A stretch of 64,000 bases of DNA, taken from NCBI GenBank assembly GCA_026874595.1, contig CM049306.1, forward strand, positions 62,376,019-62,440,018, in the 5' to 3' direction. The DNA is from Sipunculus nudus. Its lineage: Eukaryota > Annelida > Sipuncula > Golfingiida > Sipunculidae. The notes below the pieces were generated by a model, which was given only the letters and a program-made list of their open reading frames with translations, was not told the DNA's origin and searched no databases. This document shows positions 12,437-23,482 of the stretch, one piece after another; the first letter of the stretch is position 1, and each line of letters starts with the position of its first letter. The position numbers and the translations under genes are program-made.

Positions 12437-14733
12437 TCAGAGGCGTCAATATGGGGGGAGGGGGGCGGGTTCTTATTTTGACATTTTGACAAAGGGGTTG
12501 ATAATCAGCCTCTTCTACTATTGAGAGAGTAAGATTTACAAACTCGAAATAAAAACTACACTTCTTCCTTTTTTTCTAGAACATATTTTTAACCCTAAAC
12601 TTAGTTGTAATGGCTCAAATATATTACGTTGTACAAACACACACATATGCACATACACACACAGGTGAGTGAGGTGACACAGGAGGGTGAGGGTTGCGTC
12701 ACGTTGTGTTCTTCCAAATGTGTGCAGTCTGAAAAAGAAACTTTTTACTTGATGGTAATTTGACTCGAAATGAATATAGATACAGCATAGATAACCTCCT
12801 TTAAATGTTTTTTGTTTCTAGACATAAAATCTCCCGTCACAATAGAGGCGGAATGAGCCGGAATGCAGACAGCATGTATACATATTTCTCGATATTTGAA
12901 GTGCATTATAAATATTCTGACCATGCTGACTGATTCCAAATATTCGGGCCCATTCTTCGGCCCGGTCAGAATGTTTTGCTCATGCTCAAAACTTTCTAGG
13001 TGCATTCTAAGTGGAGAAATATCGAATGACATTCGAAGTGTATTCTAACTGCACTATGACTGCATTCTCAATACTGTTACGGCATTTTAACATCATTAGA
13101 AACATTATTCGATGGAAAAAAGAAACGGCAAGCCACAGCAAATATTGCCAGAATGTCCCGAATGCGCCTCGATCTGGCCGGAAGGCAACTCGAATGCTTC
13201 TCGATTGCTACGGGGATCTGTTTCGATAATAGAAACATTCAGCTGAGATGCACTTCAAATGCCGTCGGTATCTTTTGTTTGGCCCCAGAATGAGTCCGGA
13301 ATTAATTCAGAACTCCGCCGAATTGCTTAAAAACGCGGCCAGCCGCCGCTGGAACATTAACGTCATTGATGAATCGCCTGGTGAACATCACGACATGACG
13401 TTAATGAAAATGGAGCTAAGGCGAAGAACTCCATCACTGGACGTGGTCATGGACGGGGCAAGAGTGCTGCAGCCCCTGAAGAGCCAGCTCCTGTTGTTGA
13501 AGATGCCCTCCCCCTGCTTCCCATATGGGCATATAGTGGCCGAGGTCCACCGGCAACCATCAGCACAGTCCTCCTCTGACAATGAGACTGATGAAAATGT
13601 ACGAACCGCACTCGTACGGAATTCAAAGTGCATTCTTAATATTCTGACTGCATACTAACAGCATTCTCGATATTCCTACATTCGAGAGCAAGTGCACCGG
13701 GAATGTGCAAGACTCATTCAAGCGGGATCGAAGCGCATTCCTAGTCTTCCAACTGCAGTCTTAAAAAAGCTGCACGAATTAAGGTCAACCGAATGTGGGT
13801 GTGAATTTAAAAAAATTCTTCATTCCAGATGGTTCTGAATGATTCCAGCTGATTCCGAACAAGTTAATCGTCATTAATTCAAATTGTATTGACAGAAAGA
13901 AATATAATATTGCTTGTAATAGTTTAACAAAAACATACAAGTTCTTGTAAAACCTAACACTGTTGACAAAACAAATACAGTATACTTATACAATAAACCG
14001 GTTTGCTTACAATGGAATGATATAATCTGCTTATTAATTCATGTTGCCACAAACTATATCCATGCACATGGTGACACCTGCAAATTGAAAAGTGGTGATG
14101 CCAAAACAGAACTTTGGGATACCGTTTAATTGATAGAAGGTGAAATTACCAGTAAACAGATCAAATGATATGTCCAAAACCTGTTACTGGTACTGTCTAT
14201 TGAATCTGGATGAAGGAAATAATAAGATGAGAATAATATATTGTTAACACTAAGCCTTCTGGATTTCAGGTTTAAAGATGTATGCATGGAACATAAATAA
14301 CATAAAAAAGATGGGACCCTCCTTAAAGAATCGCCTAAGGCTAATATGTCTTGTTAAATCTTGTCCGTAATGTAAAGAGGTTTCATAACTTAGACTGCCG
14401 CCTATCGCTGCCTGGCGATCTACTATAAAGAGCAATATAATCTCGCAGGGGGTCCTCACGACCCACATCAAGGACAAGCTGCTCGTGCCATGAATGCCAT
14501 CCAACGACAAGTTTAATCGCTCAGTATTTCTGTCAGCACTACCTGGTTGGCGAGACTACAAATAAGCAATGTAGGGGCTATCAGTTAGCTATAAAAATCT
14601 ACAGTATATTTGGACATTGAATAATGTGACGTCTGACAGTCTCTGCCTCACATGTCACTGCAGTTGTAATAACAGATGTATACAAGTGAAGTCTTCTGCA
14701 TGGTTAGGTAGAACGCGGTGTTCAGTGTTTTAA
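12437..14733. other. Repeat-derived DNA rich in GAATGC/GCATTC words
   Basis: From about 12,850 to 13,870 the words GAATG and CATTC recur in both orientations, as expected for a decayed self-complementary element. A GC-richer core at 13,390-13,600 is open in two frames, one giving a Gly/Arg-rich stretch (TGRGHGRGKSAAAPEEP). It may be a relic of a transposon-borne ORF but is too short to assign. 13,870-14,733 shows nothing recognisable. Confidence 0.35.
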
Positions 14734-15748
14734 GTGAGGTTTTCCTGGGGCATACAAACGATTTGCGAAGGATGCGAATTTCGAAAATGTGGCAAAGTCA
14801 AACATTCGAAGAAGTGTTCCGACAATCGGGGCGTAAACAATTCTTGCGAAGTTTGTGCGAAATTCTCACAACGTATGTGCGAATGTCATGTGAAGCGTTG
14901 CAAGTCCGCAAACACATGAACACGCGACTAAAATACGAACAACACGAATGTAGCGCGGATCTCGGACAACAATCGGGCGGACATTTCGCGACACATGCAA
15001 ACTTTATGCGCATGTTTCGCGAATTACGAACGTCCTGCGACATTCTTGCGACATTCGAAGATATGTCACGCGATTATCTTGCGACCGCCGATCCGACCGA
15101 TCCATTGGCAGTATACAAATGCCATGAAATGCATTGCCAGCATCATTTCTTGCCAAGAGGTCAGTGATGACCAGAAGATGGACCAGCAAACTCTCAGTCC
15201 TAGCCTGCCTGGCCATACATGTATGAAGGGGAACTTTTAATATTGAATAGGAAGCGAATAACGAACGCCGTGCGACATTGATGCGACATTCCTACATATG
15301 TCGCGCGGTTATTTTGCGACCGACGTGAAATGCTTGCATTTGATCTTTGGTGAAAACACCTGTTTTAAAGAAGTACGCGAACAGGTCGTGAATAGGTGGA
15401 GAAATGATTGGATTAACCTCGCTGCTTTCGCGAGACATTCTCCAAACTGTCGGAATTTGTTTACTGTATCAAGAAGATTTTGCGAACATGACGCACGTCG
15501 CAAGTAGGTCGTGTGCATATGACGAAGGTTTCAAGACATTTAGGAATGCAAATCACGACCCGGGATGCGGGTAACGTTCGCAAGCAATTTCAAAATTTTT
15601 CCAGCCTAACTAAATGCGACTCCCTCGAACAGTTGACGACGCGCATGTATGGCGAACTTTTTGAACCTATTAACGAATGTTGGTCTTTGCCATTTATCCG
15701 ACATTCGCATCCTTTGCTAATCTTTAATATGCCGCGTGAAAACCCCAC
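14734..15748. mobile_element. TTAA-flanked inverted-repeat element (MITE-like), 1015 bp
   Basis: The left end GTGAGGTTTTC...GGCATA...GCGAAGGATGCGAAT is mirrored at the right end, which in reverse complement reads GTGGGGTTTTC...GGCATA...GCAAAGGATGCGAAT. The inverted ends are about 50 bp and imperfect. Both are flanked by TTAA (14730-14733 and 15749-15752), consistent with a target duplication. The interior is full of GCGA/TTCG words and has no transposase-like ORF; the 149-aa frame at 14718-15167 starts outside the element and lacks any domain. Confidence 0.7.
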
Positions 15749-15752
15749 TTAA

Positions 15753-16520
15753 AATTTAGGAACACTGCTGATGAGATTTACTCTTATAACCGCCCTCTGA
15801 TTCGTGTAGCGCAAGCATAGTTCGTTGCCAAGGCAGACCCTGCCGAGCTGGCTTGGCCAACGTGTGGGGTCTGAAGTATAGAAACACAGCGTTCTTTGTT
15901 CTAGATGTTTCAAGTCTGTTCCTGTAACGTGTGTATTGTCTATGGAGTTTACCATTTCTAGAATTTTCGGATGAAAAAGTTATAAATAGCTGTGTTTACA
16001 GCCGAGGAGAGAGACACGGAAGAGTGTGAGTCAGTTCGTGGACCTTTCCGATAATTGCAGCACATATAGATATTCTTCGAACTTTGTAACAGAATTTATT
16101 AAGTCTTCCGTTTGCCTTTGGGACTTTACCAGAACTTCACTTTTGGATTACAACAGATTCATTTCGTGATTGAATTTGACTATTATTCTCTGAGAAGATT
16201 TACGTGAACTGTTCATCTGGATTATATGTTTTAAAGGACTTGTTGAGCTGTAACAGTGGTGGTATCCAGAAAAGCCTAGGATCCGGACACTCTGGTACTG
16301 TACACTTTATTTATTATACTGTGCAGTTGTATTGATTTACTGTTATACTGTTGTTATACTGTGTAATTGTATTGGTTTAGTGTATTGTAATGTAATGGTT
16401 GTTTTAATAATAAATTATAATTATTTGTTAAAAAAAAAAACACGGACTTCTTTATTCATTCCCCTTGATATTTCACGCTGCCTAGTGTTACAGAATCTTT
16501 TTTTTTTTAATTTCGTAACA
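15753..16520 (+). mobile_element. LTR-like segment (5' boundary uncertain)
   Basis: Ends in CGTAACA at 16520, two bases before a primer-binding-site motif. Carries a TATA-like box (TTATAAATAG, 15980-15989) and a polyadenylation signal AATAAA (16409-16414), as an LTR would in plus orientation. The 5' end cannot be fixed without a second copy; 'tgtaacgtgtg' near 15923 is one possibility. No gag or pol ORF follows, so this is a remnant or solo-type LTR. Confidence 0.45.
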
Positions 16521-16522
16521 AA

Positions 16523-16535
16523 TGGGGGCTCGTCC
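16523..16535 (+). other. Primer-binding-site motif, tRNA-Pro type
   Basis: TGGGGGCTCGTCC matches the first 13 bases of the primer-binding site known from retroelements primed by tRNA-Pro. Its position, two bases after a CA-ended LTR-like segment, supports the assignment. Confidence 0.55.
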
Positions 16536-16639
16536 AACGTGACGGTAAAACTTTGTGGCCCAGGGAATAAGCGCACAAAAGTGTGACTCCAGGGATAATT
16601 AGTCTTGTTCTGATAGCAGAACGCTCTGAAGAAGGGGTG

Positions 16640-16794
16640 TGTTACGGGGTGACATAAAAGCGGACCGAACTGTCTCGCTAGTGAAGCTTGCTTTTCTAGC
16701 GAAGCAGTTGGGCCGCCGGAATGTGCGCCACCGACATGGGTTTGAATCCCGGATCGGCCCAGTATTTTCCCCTGAACAATTTGTCTTCGTAACA
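16640..16794 (+). repeat. tRNA-derived (SINE-like) fragment with hairpin
   Basis: A box-A-like TAGCGAAGCAG (about 16697) and a box-B-like GGGTTTGAATCCC (16738-16750) are spaced 41 bp apart, close to the spacing in a tRNA gene. The piece is bounded by TGTTACG (16640) and CGTAACA (16788-16794), a 7-bp inverted terminal pair. A strong hairpin (CGCTAG...CTAGCG arms) lies at about 16676-16702. It could be a SINE head or a short LTR-type remnant. Confidence 0.4.
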
Positions 16795-17046
16795 TAATTA
16801 AGCGCCCCCCCCCCCCCCACCCACCACGTGGAAAGGGCAGGCTTGTAGAGGTTAATTAGGTTTTTCTGTATACATAAATGACAGCAAACGACCAATATGA
16901 GAGCCCGGGGGGGGGGGGGGTACTTTTATAAAACGACCTACATTCGATTCAATATGCCTTCCAGAGCTCTTTCTCTAAACGCCTTTACTCATGCTTATCG
17001 ACTTTTCTCTGTGTATTTAGGTTAACCATCGGGGGAGTGATCTACC

Positions 17047-18165
17047 ATGGCTTCTAATGTGTGGATGGCCCAGGAGAGCAGCTCGCGTGGAAGTCTGACT
17101 GTGGACAAGGATGAACTGGACCAGCGCTTTTTACAGTGCAGCGTGTGTTACGACAAATTCGACCAAAAAATCCGGATACCTAAGACTCTTCCTGCCTGCC
17201 ATCATTGTTTTTGCCAGCCATGCCTTCAAGAACTGTTGAATAATGTGCGTCCGACCACCTCCTCCGTGGCTTTCCGGAATCAGGGTTATGTTCGTTATGT
17301 CACTTCCTGTTCAGGAATGCTATACGCGCTATCATGTCCCGCGTGCCGCCAGATGAGCAGTCTCACCACCAGGAATGCTCATACACTTCCAACCGATTAC
17401 AAAGTTTTGGATATGCTGGATTTCTTCAGCAAAAAGGGCAGACAGCCCAGCATGTGCAACAAGCATCACCAGCCCCTCAACTTTTTCTGTGATCATTGCA
17501 CGCAGCCGATATGTCGGGATTGCACTTTGATCGATCACCGCGAAAGAGACGGGCACACCTACAGTGATATCCGAGATGCCTTCAGCAAGTTTGAGGTGAC
17601 CCTTAAAGCGCAGGTGGGTAACATGAAGAGCCTGAGTGAACAATACGAGGAAAGAGAGACCAATCTAAAGAAGACACTCCAAGACCTGACCGACATGCAT
17701 ATAGCTACCGAGTCTAGTATTACTCAGTTCTTTGACAACTGTTCACGTGAACTTGAAGATCGTCGCGAACGCCTGAAAGCTGAGCTGAATGAGGCTGTAG
17801 AGAACGAGCGAACCATCACCCAAGAGAAACTAGCGACTGTAGCTGCAAAACGCGAGATGCTGAAAGACAAAGCAAGTGCGTTAGATGCCGGGATCACCTG
17901 TGGGAACTTGCACGAGGCTTTCTTCATCCACAGGGAGTTCAAAGATCACGCTGATAACATGCATGACGATTCCTTGTCCAGCGACGCCCAGCGCACCATC
18001 GAATTTATTCCAAGCGGCGCGGAGAACTATCAAGAACTGGTGAACAACCTTGGTGGTCTGAGTCAGGCAGCGCCCGTCCAAGTTTATGTTCAAGACATGG
18101 AAAGCTCTGAGCCCAGATGTACAGAGAGGGGAACCATGACGGTGTCAATGGGCATGCAGTACTGA
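17047..18165 (+). CDS. TRIM-like RING/B-box/coiled-coil protein, 372 aa
   Basis: Single open frame starting at an ATG in good Kozak context (accATGG). The RING finger has C31, C34, C51, H53, C56, C59, C97 and C100, with an unusually long insert of 37 residues before the last CxxC. A B-box 2 follows with C137, H140, C148, C151, C156, C159, H164 and H170, then a charged coiled coil at about 185-280. The last 90 residues show no NHL, filamin, B30.2 or other known C-terminal domain. TRIM proteins are usually E3 ubiquitin ligases that self-associate through the coiled coil; ligase activity and substrate are inferred. A polypyrimidine tract plus AG at 17020, 26 bp before the ATG, suggests a 5' UTR intron. 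There is no intron in the coding region. Likely one of the short TRIM paralogues common in molluscs. Confidence 0.9.
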   Translation: MASNVWMAQESSSRGSLTVDKDELDQRFLQCSVCYDKFDQKIRIPKTLPACHHCFCQPCLQELLNNVRPTTSSVAFRNQGYVRYVTSCSGMLYALSCPACRQMSSLTTRNAHTLPTDYKVLDMLDFFSKKGRQPSMCNKHHQPLNFFCDHCTQPICRDCTLIDHRERDGHTYSDIRDAFSKFEVTLKAQVGNMKSLSEQYEERETNLKKTLQDLTDMHIATESSITQFFDNCSRELEDRRERLKAELNEAVENERTITQEKLATVAAKREMLKDKASALDAGITCGNLHEAFFIHREFKDHADNMHDDSLSSDAQRTIEFIPSGAENYQELVNNLGGLSQAAPVQVYVQDMESSEPRCTERGTMTVSMGMQY

Positions 18166-18640
18166 CCTCAAGACAGTATGTACCTGGAATGCTAACCTGG
18201 TGTGTTCTAAAGAAAAAATACAAAGGAGAGCATACTTCAACCTTTCATCTTCTTATTTTATTCCATTATATATGTGGCTTATTATTTGTTCGGTGCCTGC
18301 GTTTGTACACTTAGCTGAATATATATTATTATTTCATGTGCTTTACGGGCTTCTTGTTTCTCAATGTTATAACTCGTGGACTTGTCACATTGAGAGGTGG
18401 GGACTGCGGCAGGGAGAGACGGGCGACAGGCCAGATGTCAACAAGAATGTTCACTTATGTTCACGTATACTTTTTTCTAAACTGTACTCAGGAAAAATCC
18501 GAAATCTGTATATTTATACATGTATTTGGCAACAACAGAGAACTAAGCTAACTCAATAAATGGTCATTATTTGTTTATACTTTGTTTAAAACACGGACCT
18601 TTGCGGACAAACTGTTTCATCACTGTTGAGGAATAAAAAA
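18166..18640 (+). other. Probable 3' UTR of the TRIM-like gene with poly(A) signals
   Basis: AT-rich sequence after the stop codon with AATAAA at 18555-18560 and again at 18632-18637. Either could serve as the polyadenylation signal. A repeat element begins shortly after, at 18720. Confidence 0.5.
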
Positions 18641-18719
18641 TTTCTAATTAACAAAATGTCTCGTGATGTTAAATTGTTATAGTTAAAACATTACAAATCT
18701 GTGTAACGTTATCGTCTCT

Positions 18720-20347
18720 AGCGCAGCTGACTGAAAGTCATCTGAGCTATAGCTATCACCCTTTGTCCGGCGTCCATCAGTCCGACTAGCTGTTCGTCCG
18801 TCTGTCCCTCCGTTAACCAGGCACAAATCGTAACCACTGGATCTGGAATATTCTCACTTGACATCCTGGGAGGTCAGTAAAAAATATTTTTGGAAACGTG
18901 AAATAAGATCTCTGTTACCCATATTCTTCGAGCTATGGGGCTCCGAGGTACCCCCCCCCCAGAATAATGAAAAATTTAATACAAAAGCTTAAGTATCTGA
19001 ACAACTAATGCATTGATCACCATTATTTTTTTGCATGGATATTGATCATGGAGTGTTTCATCAGTTTCTGCAGACTGGTGGCGCCACCTGTATTTTGTCG
19101 ATCTTTACGATTTTTTTCTCTATTTTTTTAGACTTCTTGAGATGCGTTCATCTGTTAACAGAGCACAAATCGTAACGACTGGACCTAGAATCTTCTCTCT
19201 TGACATGCAAGGAGGCCCATGTAAAGTTTCCAAGGAAACCTGAAATTAGATCTCTGTTCCCATAACCTCTGAACTATGGGGCTCCAAGGTACCCACCCAG
19301 AGTAATGGAAACTTTGATACAAAAGCTCAAGTATCTGAACAACTATTGCTTTGATCACCATGATTCTCTGTAAGGATAATGATCATGGAATGTTTCATCC
19401 AATTCTCCAGTCTGGTAGCGCCACCTGTATTTTGTCGATTTTTACCAATTTTGTTCTCTATTTTTTAGACCTTTAAAGATGCGGTCTTTTGTTATCAGTG
19501 CACAAATCGTAACGACTGGACCTAGAATCTTCTCTCTTGACATACACGGAGGCCCATGATTAGTCTCCATGCTAATCGGAATTTAGGCATCTGTTACCCA
19601 TATCCTCTTAGCTATGTGGCTCCGAAGTAACAACCCCCCCAGAATAATTAAAATCTCTAGTATCTGAACAACTACTGTATTTAACACTATGCCCTTTTGC
19701 ATGGATGTTGATCTTGGAATTTTTCATCAGTTTCTGCAGACTGGTGGCGTCACCTGTATTTTTTTCAATTCTTTAAGTATTTTTTTTTCTCTGTTTTTGA
19801 AACTTTATTAGATGTGGTTGTCTGTTTACAGGGCACAGATTGTTACCATTGGACTTAGAATCGTCTTACTTGACATCCAAGGAGGGCCATGAAAAATCTC
19901 CATTGAAACCTGAAATTATCCTTTGAGCTATAGGGCTTGTAAATAGCCTTCAGTATAATTAAACATTTTATATAAAACCTCCAGTTTCTGAACAACTCGT
20001 GAATTCATAACCATGATTCTTTGCATGCACATTCATTAAGGAGTGTTTTATCAGTCCCTGCAGACTGGTGGCACCACCTGGATTTTTAAAAAATTTTTAC
20101 GCATTTTCTTGAGCTGTTGTCTGTTAACAGGGTTCATATTGTAACCATTGGACCTAGAATCTTCTAATTTTACATCCAGGCAGGTACATAAAAAATCTCC
20201 TTGGAAACCTGAAATTAGATCTCTATTACCCATATCCTCCCGCTAAGCTTCAGTTGAATGGGGATACCACAAAATTTGGCATTGATAAAATTTCTTTTGT
20301 GAATGTTTTCTTAGTTAGCTGAGCGTCATGACCCCTGAGTCACTTGT
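18720..20347. mobile_element. Modular non-autonomous element (HINE-like), copy 1
   Basis: The left module has a hairpin-forming GCAGCTGACTgaaAGTCATCTGAGC followed by a GTCC/GTCT-rich tract. The core is four tandem units of about 330 bp, each with a GGTGGCGCCACC palindrome or one-mismatch version (near 19077, 19414, 19743, 20067). The right module contains GCTGAGCGTCATGACCCC and ends CACTTGTT. GCTCAGCTGAC occurs inverted at the two ends across the family. Subterminal inverted repeats, microsatellite, tandem core and terminal hairpin are the architecture described for Helentron-derived (HINE) elements; that assignment is inference. No protein-coding capacity. Confidence 0.6.
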
Positions 20348-21470
20348 TAATGTAACTTGGTGTTCGAATTGTGGAAATGATTAATTTCATTTCGGGAAGC
20401 GATATTCTCTAGATGACGAATTATGAAACCCGAGATGTAACGTATTCCTTGGTCAGACGTCGGGCCCTAAAAAATTTTACACACCATCTGCCGCCAGAGC
20501 ACACGCTAGCATATAAAAGAAGCCCCACTGGATTTATTTAAAATCCGAGCTTCAAAGATTTTTCACTTTTCAAATACTTGCCTCACTTCTTCTAATGCCG
20601 ATTAAAAATTAAGTGTATAAGGAAGACAAGTTTTCCTTCCCTGATAACCATAACTGCTACAATATTTCCAAATGACCCGTGATTTGTAATTGTCTCGTGT
20701 GTGCGTGCGTGTTTCATATAGTAAAAGCATATAGTTACAGGAATACTCAAACTGTTTATCAGCACTTTGTTTGATTCCAATTTCTATAAAAAAATCAAAA
20801 GTAAATAAATCAAAGAAAATATCCAAATCTGCAAAACATGGCATTTAAGAAAGATCACTTAGAATTACCCAGAAGAATGTCCGAAAAGAATGTTTAACAA
20901 TATGTCCAATGTATTTGGATTTCAATTTCTGTAACATACACCCCCTCATATGCGTTCATTTCACCATGACTCGGGGGGGTGGGGGGGTTAAACCAACAAT
21001 ATAAACCGATCATTAAGTTATCCAAAATTAATAAAAAATATTCATGTATATATAATGCTCATAGTTCATGACTGGGCCTGAGGTTATGTAACCGAAGGCC
21101 ATTTTTATTTATCAATGCGAACGCAGCAGTTGTTAATATTTGTCAATATTACTCCCTCTGGTCTGTAAACAAGCATGTAGGCCTATATGCAGAGGCTGCT
21201 TGTGCTCTTGACGCTTGTTTAATATGGGTAGCGACATCTGGGGCCGATTTTGTGAGGTAAGTATAGCGCTAACGATAACTATGGGGTTTCAGCTATTCAG
21301 ATCGCTATGGATAAGGGCTTCTGAAATAATTGAGGAAAACTAAATGTATTTGTATGCCTAGTCCCTGGCCCTCTTTCTTCAGATACAACGTCAATAGGCC
21401 TACTAGAGAAACGGGACCATTGTTTCTTTCTCAGTTCCCATGATTTACATAACCATCAACAAGGATTTTT
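20348..21470. other. Intergenic DNA, nothing recognised
   Basis: AT-rich sequence with a G run near 20,970 but no supported exon, RNA gene or repeat boundary. Confidence 0.5.
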
Positions 21471-23482
21471 AGCTCAGCTGACTATAAGTCATCTGAGCTA
21501 TAGTCATGATCCTTTGTCCGTCGTCCGTCCGTCCGTCCGCCGTCTGGCTGTCCCCAAGTTAACAGGGCACGTTTTTAAACCGTTGGGCCTACGAATCCAA
21601 AATTTTGCATATCATTAGATGTCCCCAAAATCTCCTACCATACCGAAACTTGGGTCATTAGGACTTCGTTCCTTTGAGATATTAAGGGAAAACCTCAGTT
21701 TTCCATAAAAAAGCCATTGTTACACTTCAAGGCTGCCTAATATCAAAACCACTGATCTGTTTTCGATCATATTTAGTATTCATATTCTTTCTTACATTTT
21801 CTATGAACATGCCAAAAATTAGGTCAGTATTGGGTATTTTTTTTAAGTTATGGGCCAAAATATAATGCAATTTTTAAAAAATCAGGTAATATTTTCTCAC
21901 CTAACATGAGAATTGCTGAAGCTGGAGACTTTTATTCAGGAATATAACTTTATTTAATCAAGATTCAATTATTTACCCAAAATTAGATCTGAATTTTGCA
22001 AATTTTTCGAGTTAATAGCATAAATAAAAAATCAATACCTTAAATTTTGTCCAACTTTGGCAATGGCACGTTTTTTCCCTGTAAGCAGTGTTGATTTCAT
22101 TTTACCAGCATATATACATAAGGATTTAATCTTTTAAAATCTGAAATTTCAAAGGAATTGATTGAAAAGAGTAGCTTTTATTCAAGTTTTCATACACCAT
22201 GTCAAGTGTTGTTTACATCTAGCCCACCTAGTAGTACAGCCTTATATTATGTAACCCACCCCAGGCAGCTTGCCATAATTGACTCAGCTTGGCCACTACT
22301 AGCAGGCTTCCCCTCTGCCCTGCACTCCCCCCCCCCCCCCGATGGTGCATTAACAAGATGAATGTTATAATTTTCTGTATTTTATTTTATTCTTGGCTAT
22401 GCTGCATTTTAGATTTTGTTTTGTACCACCAGGGTTACAATGATTAAAGTGCACATTTAATTGTATCCACAAAGTGGTGTATTGCTATGAAAGTGTAGAT
22501 GTTCATCAGATAAGTAATTCCTTACTTCAGAACAGTAAAAATATCACCAGGTGGAAAACTGACTATTAATTCCAGTAATAAATTATAGCTGAGATTGTGA
22601 TTAGCATAATGATATTGTTTGTCCCTGATTCAACCAACAGTTTGTATACTTTATTTGAAAAGATGTTTTTATTTTATCAAATTTACTTAATCTTTTATTT
22701 TATTTCGATGAATAAAATTAAGCATATACTGAAAAACTCCAATGTGCAAAACTTTTTAATAGTCATTCAAGGAATAATCTTGTAGATGCCATGTTGTGGC
22801 ATTATTTTCTTTTAAATTCTGCTTAAACATTTGTGATTTAAAAATAATAAAATATATGTGTATGCATAATATGACCCAATATGAGCTACACTCTTGATAT
22901 GTAATGATTCCAACTTAGAATTCTAATAATTTAACTTATATTTTCAGTAATTTATAAAACTTGTAAATAAAAAAATGAATATGCTAAAAAATAGGCTTAT
23001 TTATCAACTTAAATGCATTATTCCCTTGAAAGTGAAATAAAGGTATTAGTCCATTCTGTCCATTTGCCTGTCCATCTGTAAATGTTTCATATGAATAACA
23101 GTATCTCAAAACTTTTACTGTTTTTCTTCATGATAGTCTTGTGAGAGTATTAGTTTGCAATCATAAATTTAAAACTTTACTATAACCAAGTAGGAGGGCC
23201 CCTTTCCTCTTAGCTTCTCATATGCTTATATAAATGAATGATCTTAACTATTTTGACCAAATACACAATACTCTGAACTGCTGACCCTTCAGTTTAAACC
23301 CTCCCCCTTTCAAAATCCAGTGTTATTCCATCACAGATGGTCAGGTGTGCCTATAGCTGCAATTTAGCTCGGTTCAAATGTAGTATTTTCCCATGCCTGT
23401 CACAATAGAATATTTTGCATATTTTGCATTTGCAAAAATTTCAAACTTAAGCTGAGCGCCGTGACCCATTGGTCCCTTGTTC
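21471..23482. mobile_element. Modular non-autonomous element (HINE-like), copy 2
   Basis: Same left module as at 18720 (AGCTCAGCTGACTataAGTCATCTGAGC followed by GTCC repeats) and a diverged right module (GCTGAGCGCCGTGACCC ... CCCTTGTTC). The interior is unrelated to the 330-bp palindrome units of the other copies, so terminal modules are conserved while the cargo differs. Confidence 0.55.

Noticed and set aside
13248-13658. 136-aa ORF
   Set aside because: No recognisable domain; overlaps an alternative frame of similar quality; lies in a GAATGC-rich repeat. At most a relic of a transposon ORF.
14718-15167. 149-aa ORF
   Set aside because: Begins outside and ends inside a TTAA-flanked MITE; composition follows the GCGA/TTCG-rich repeat.
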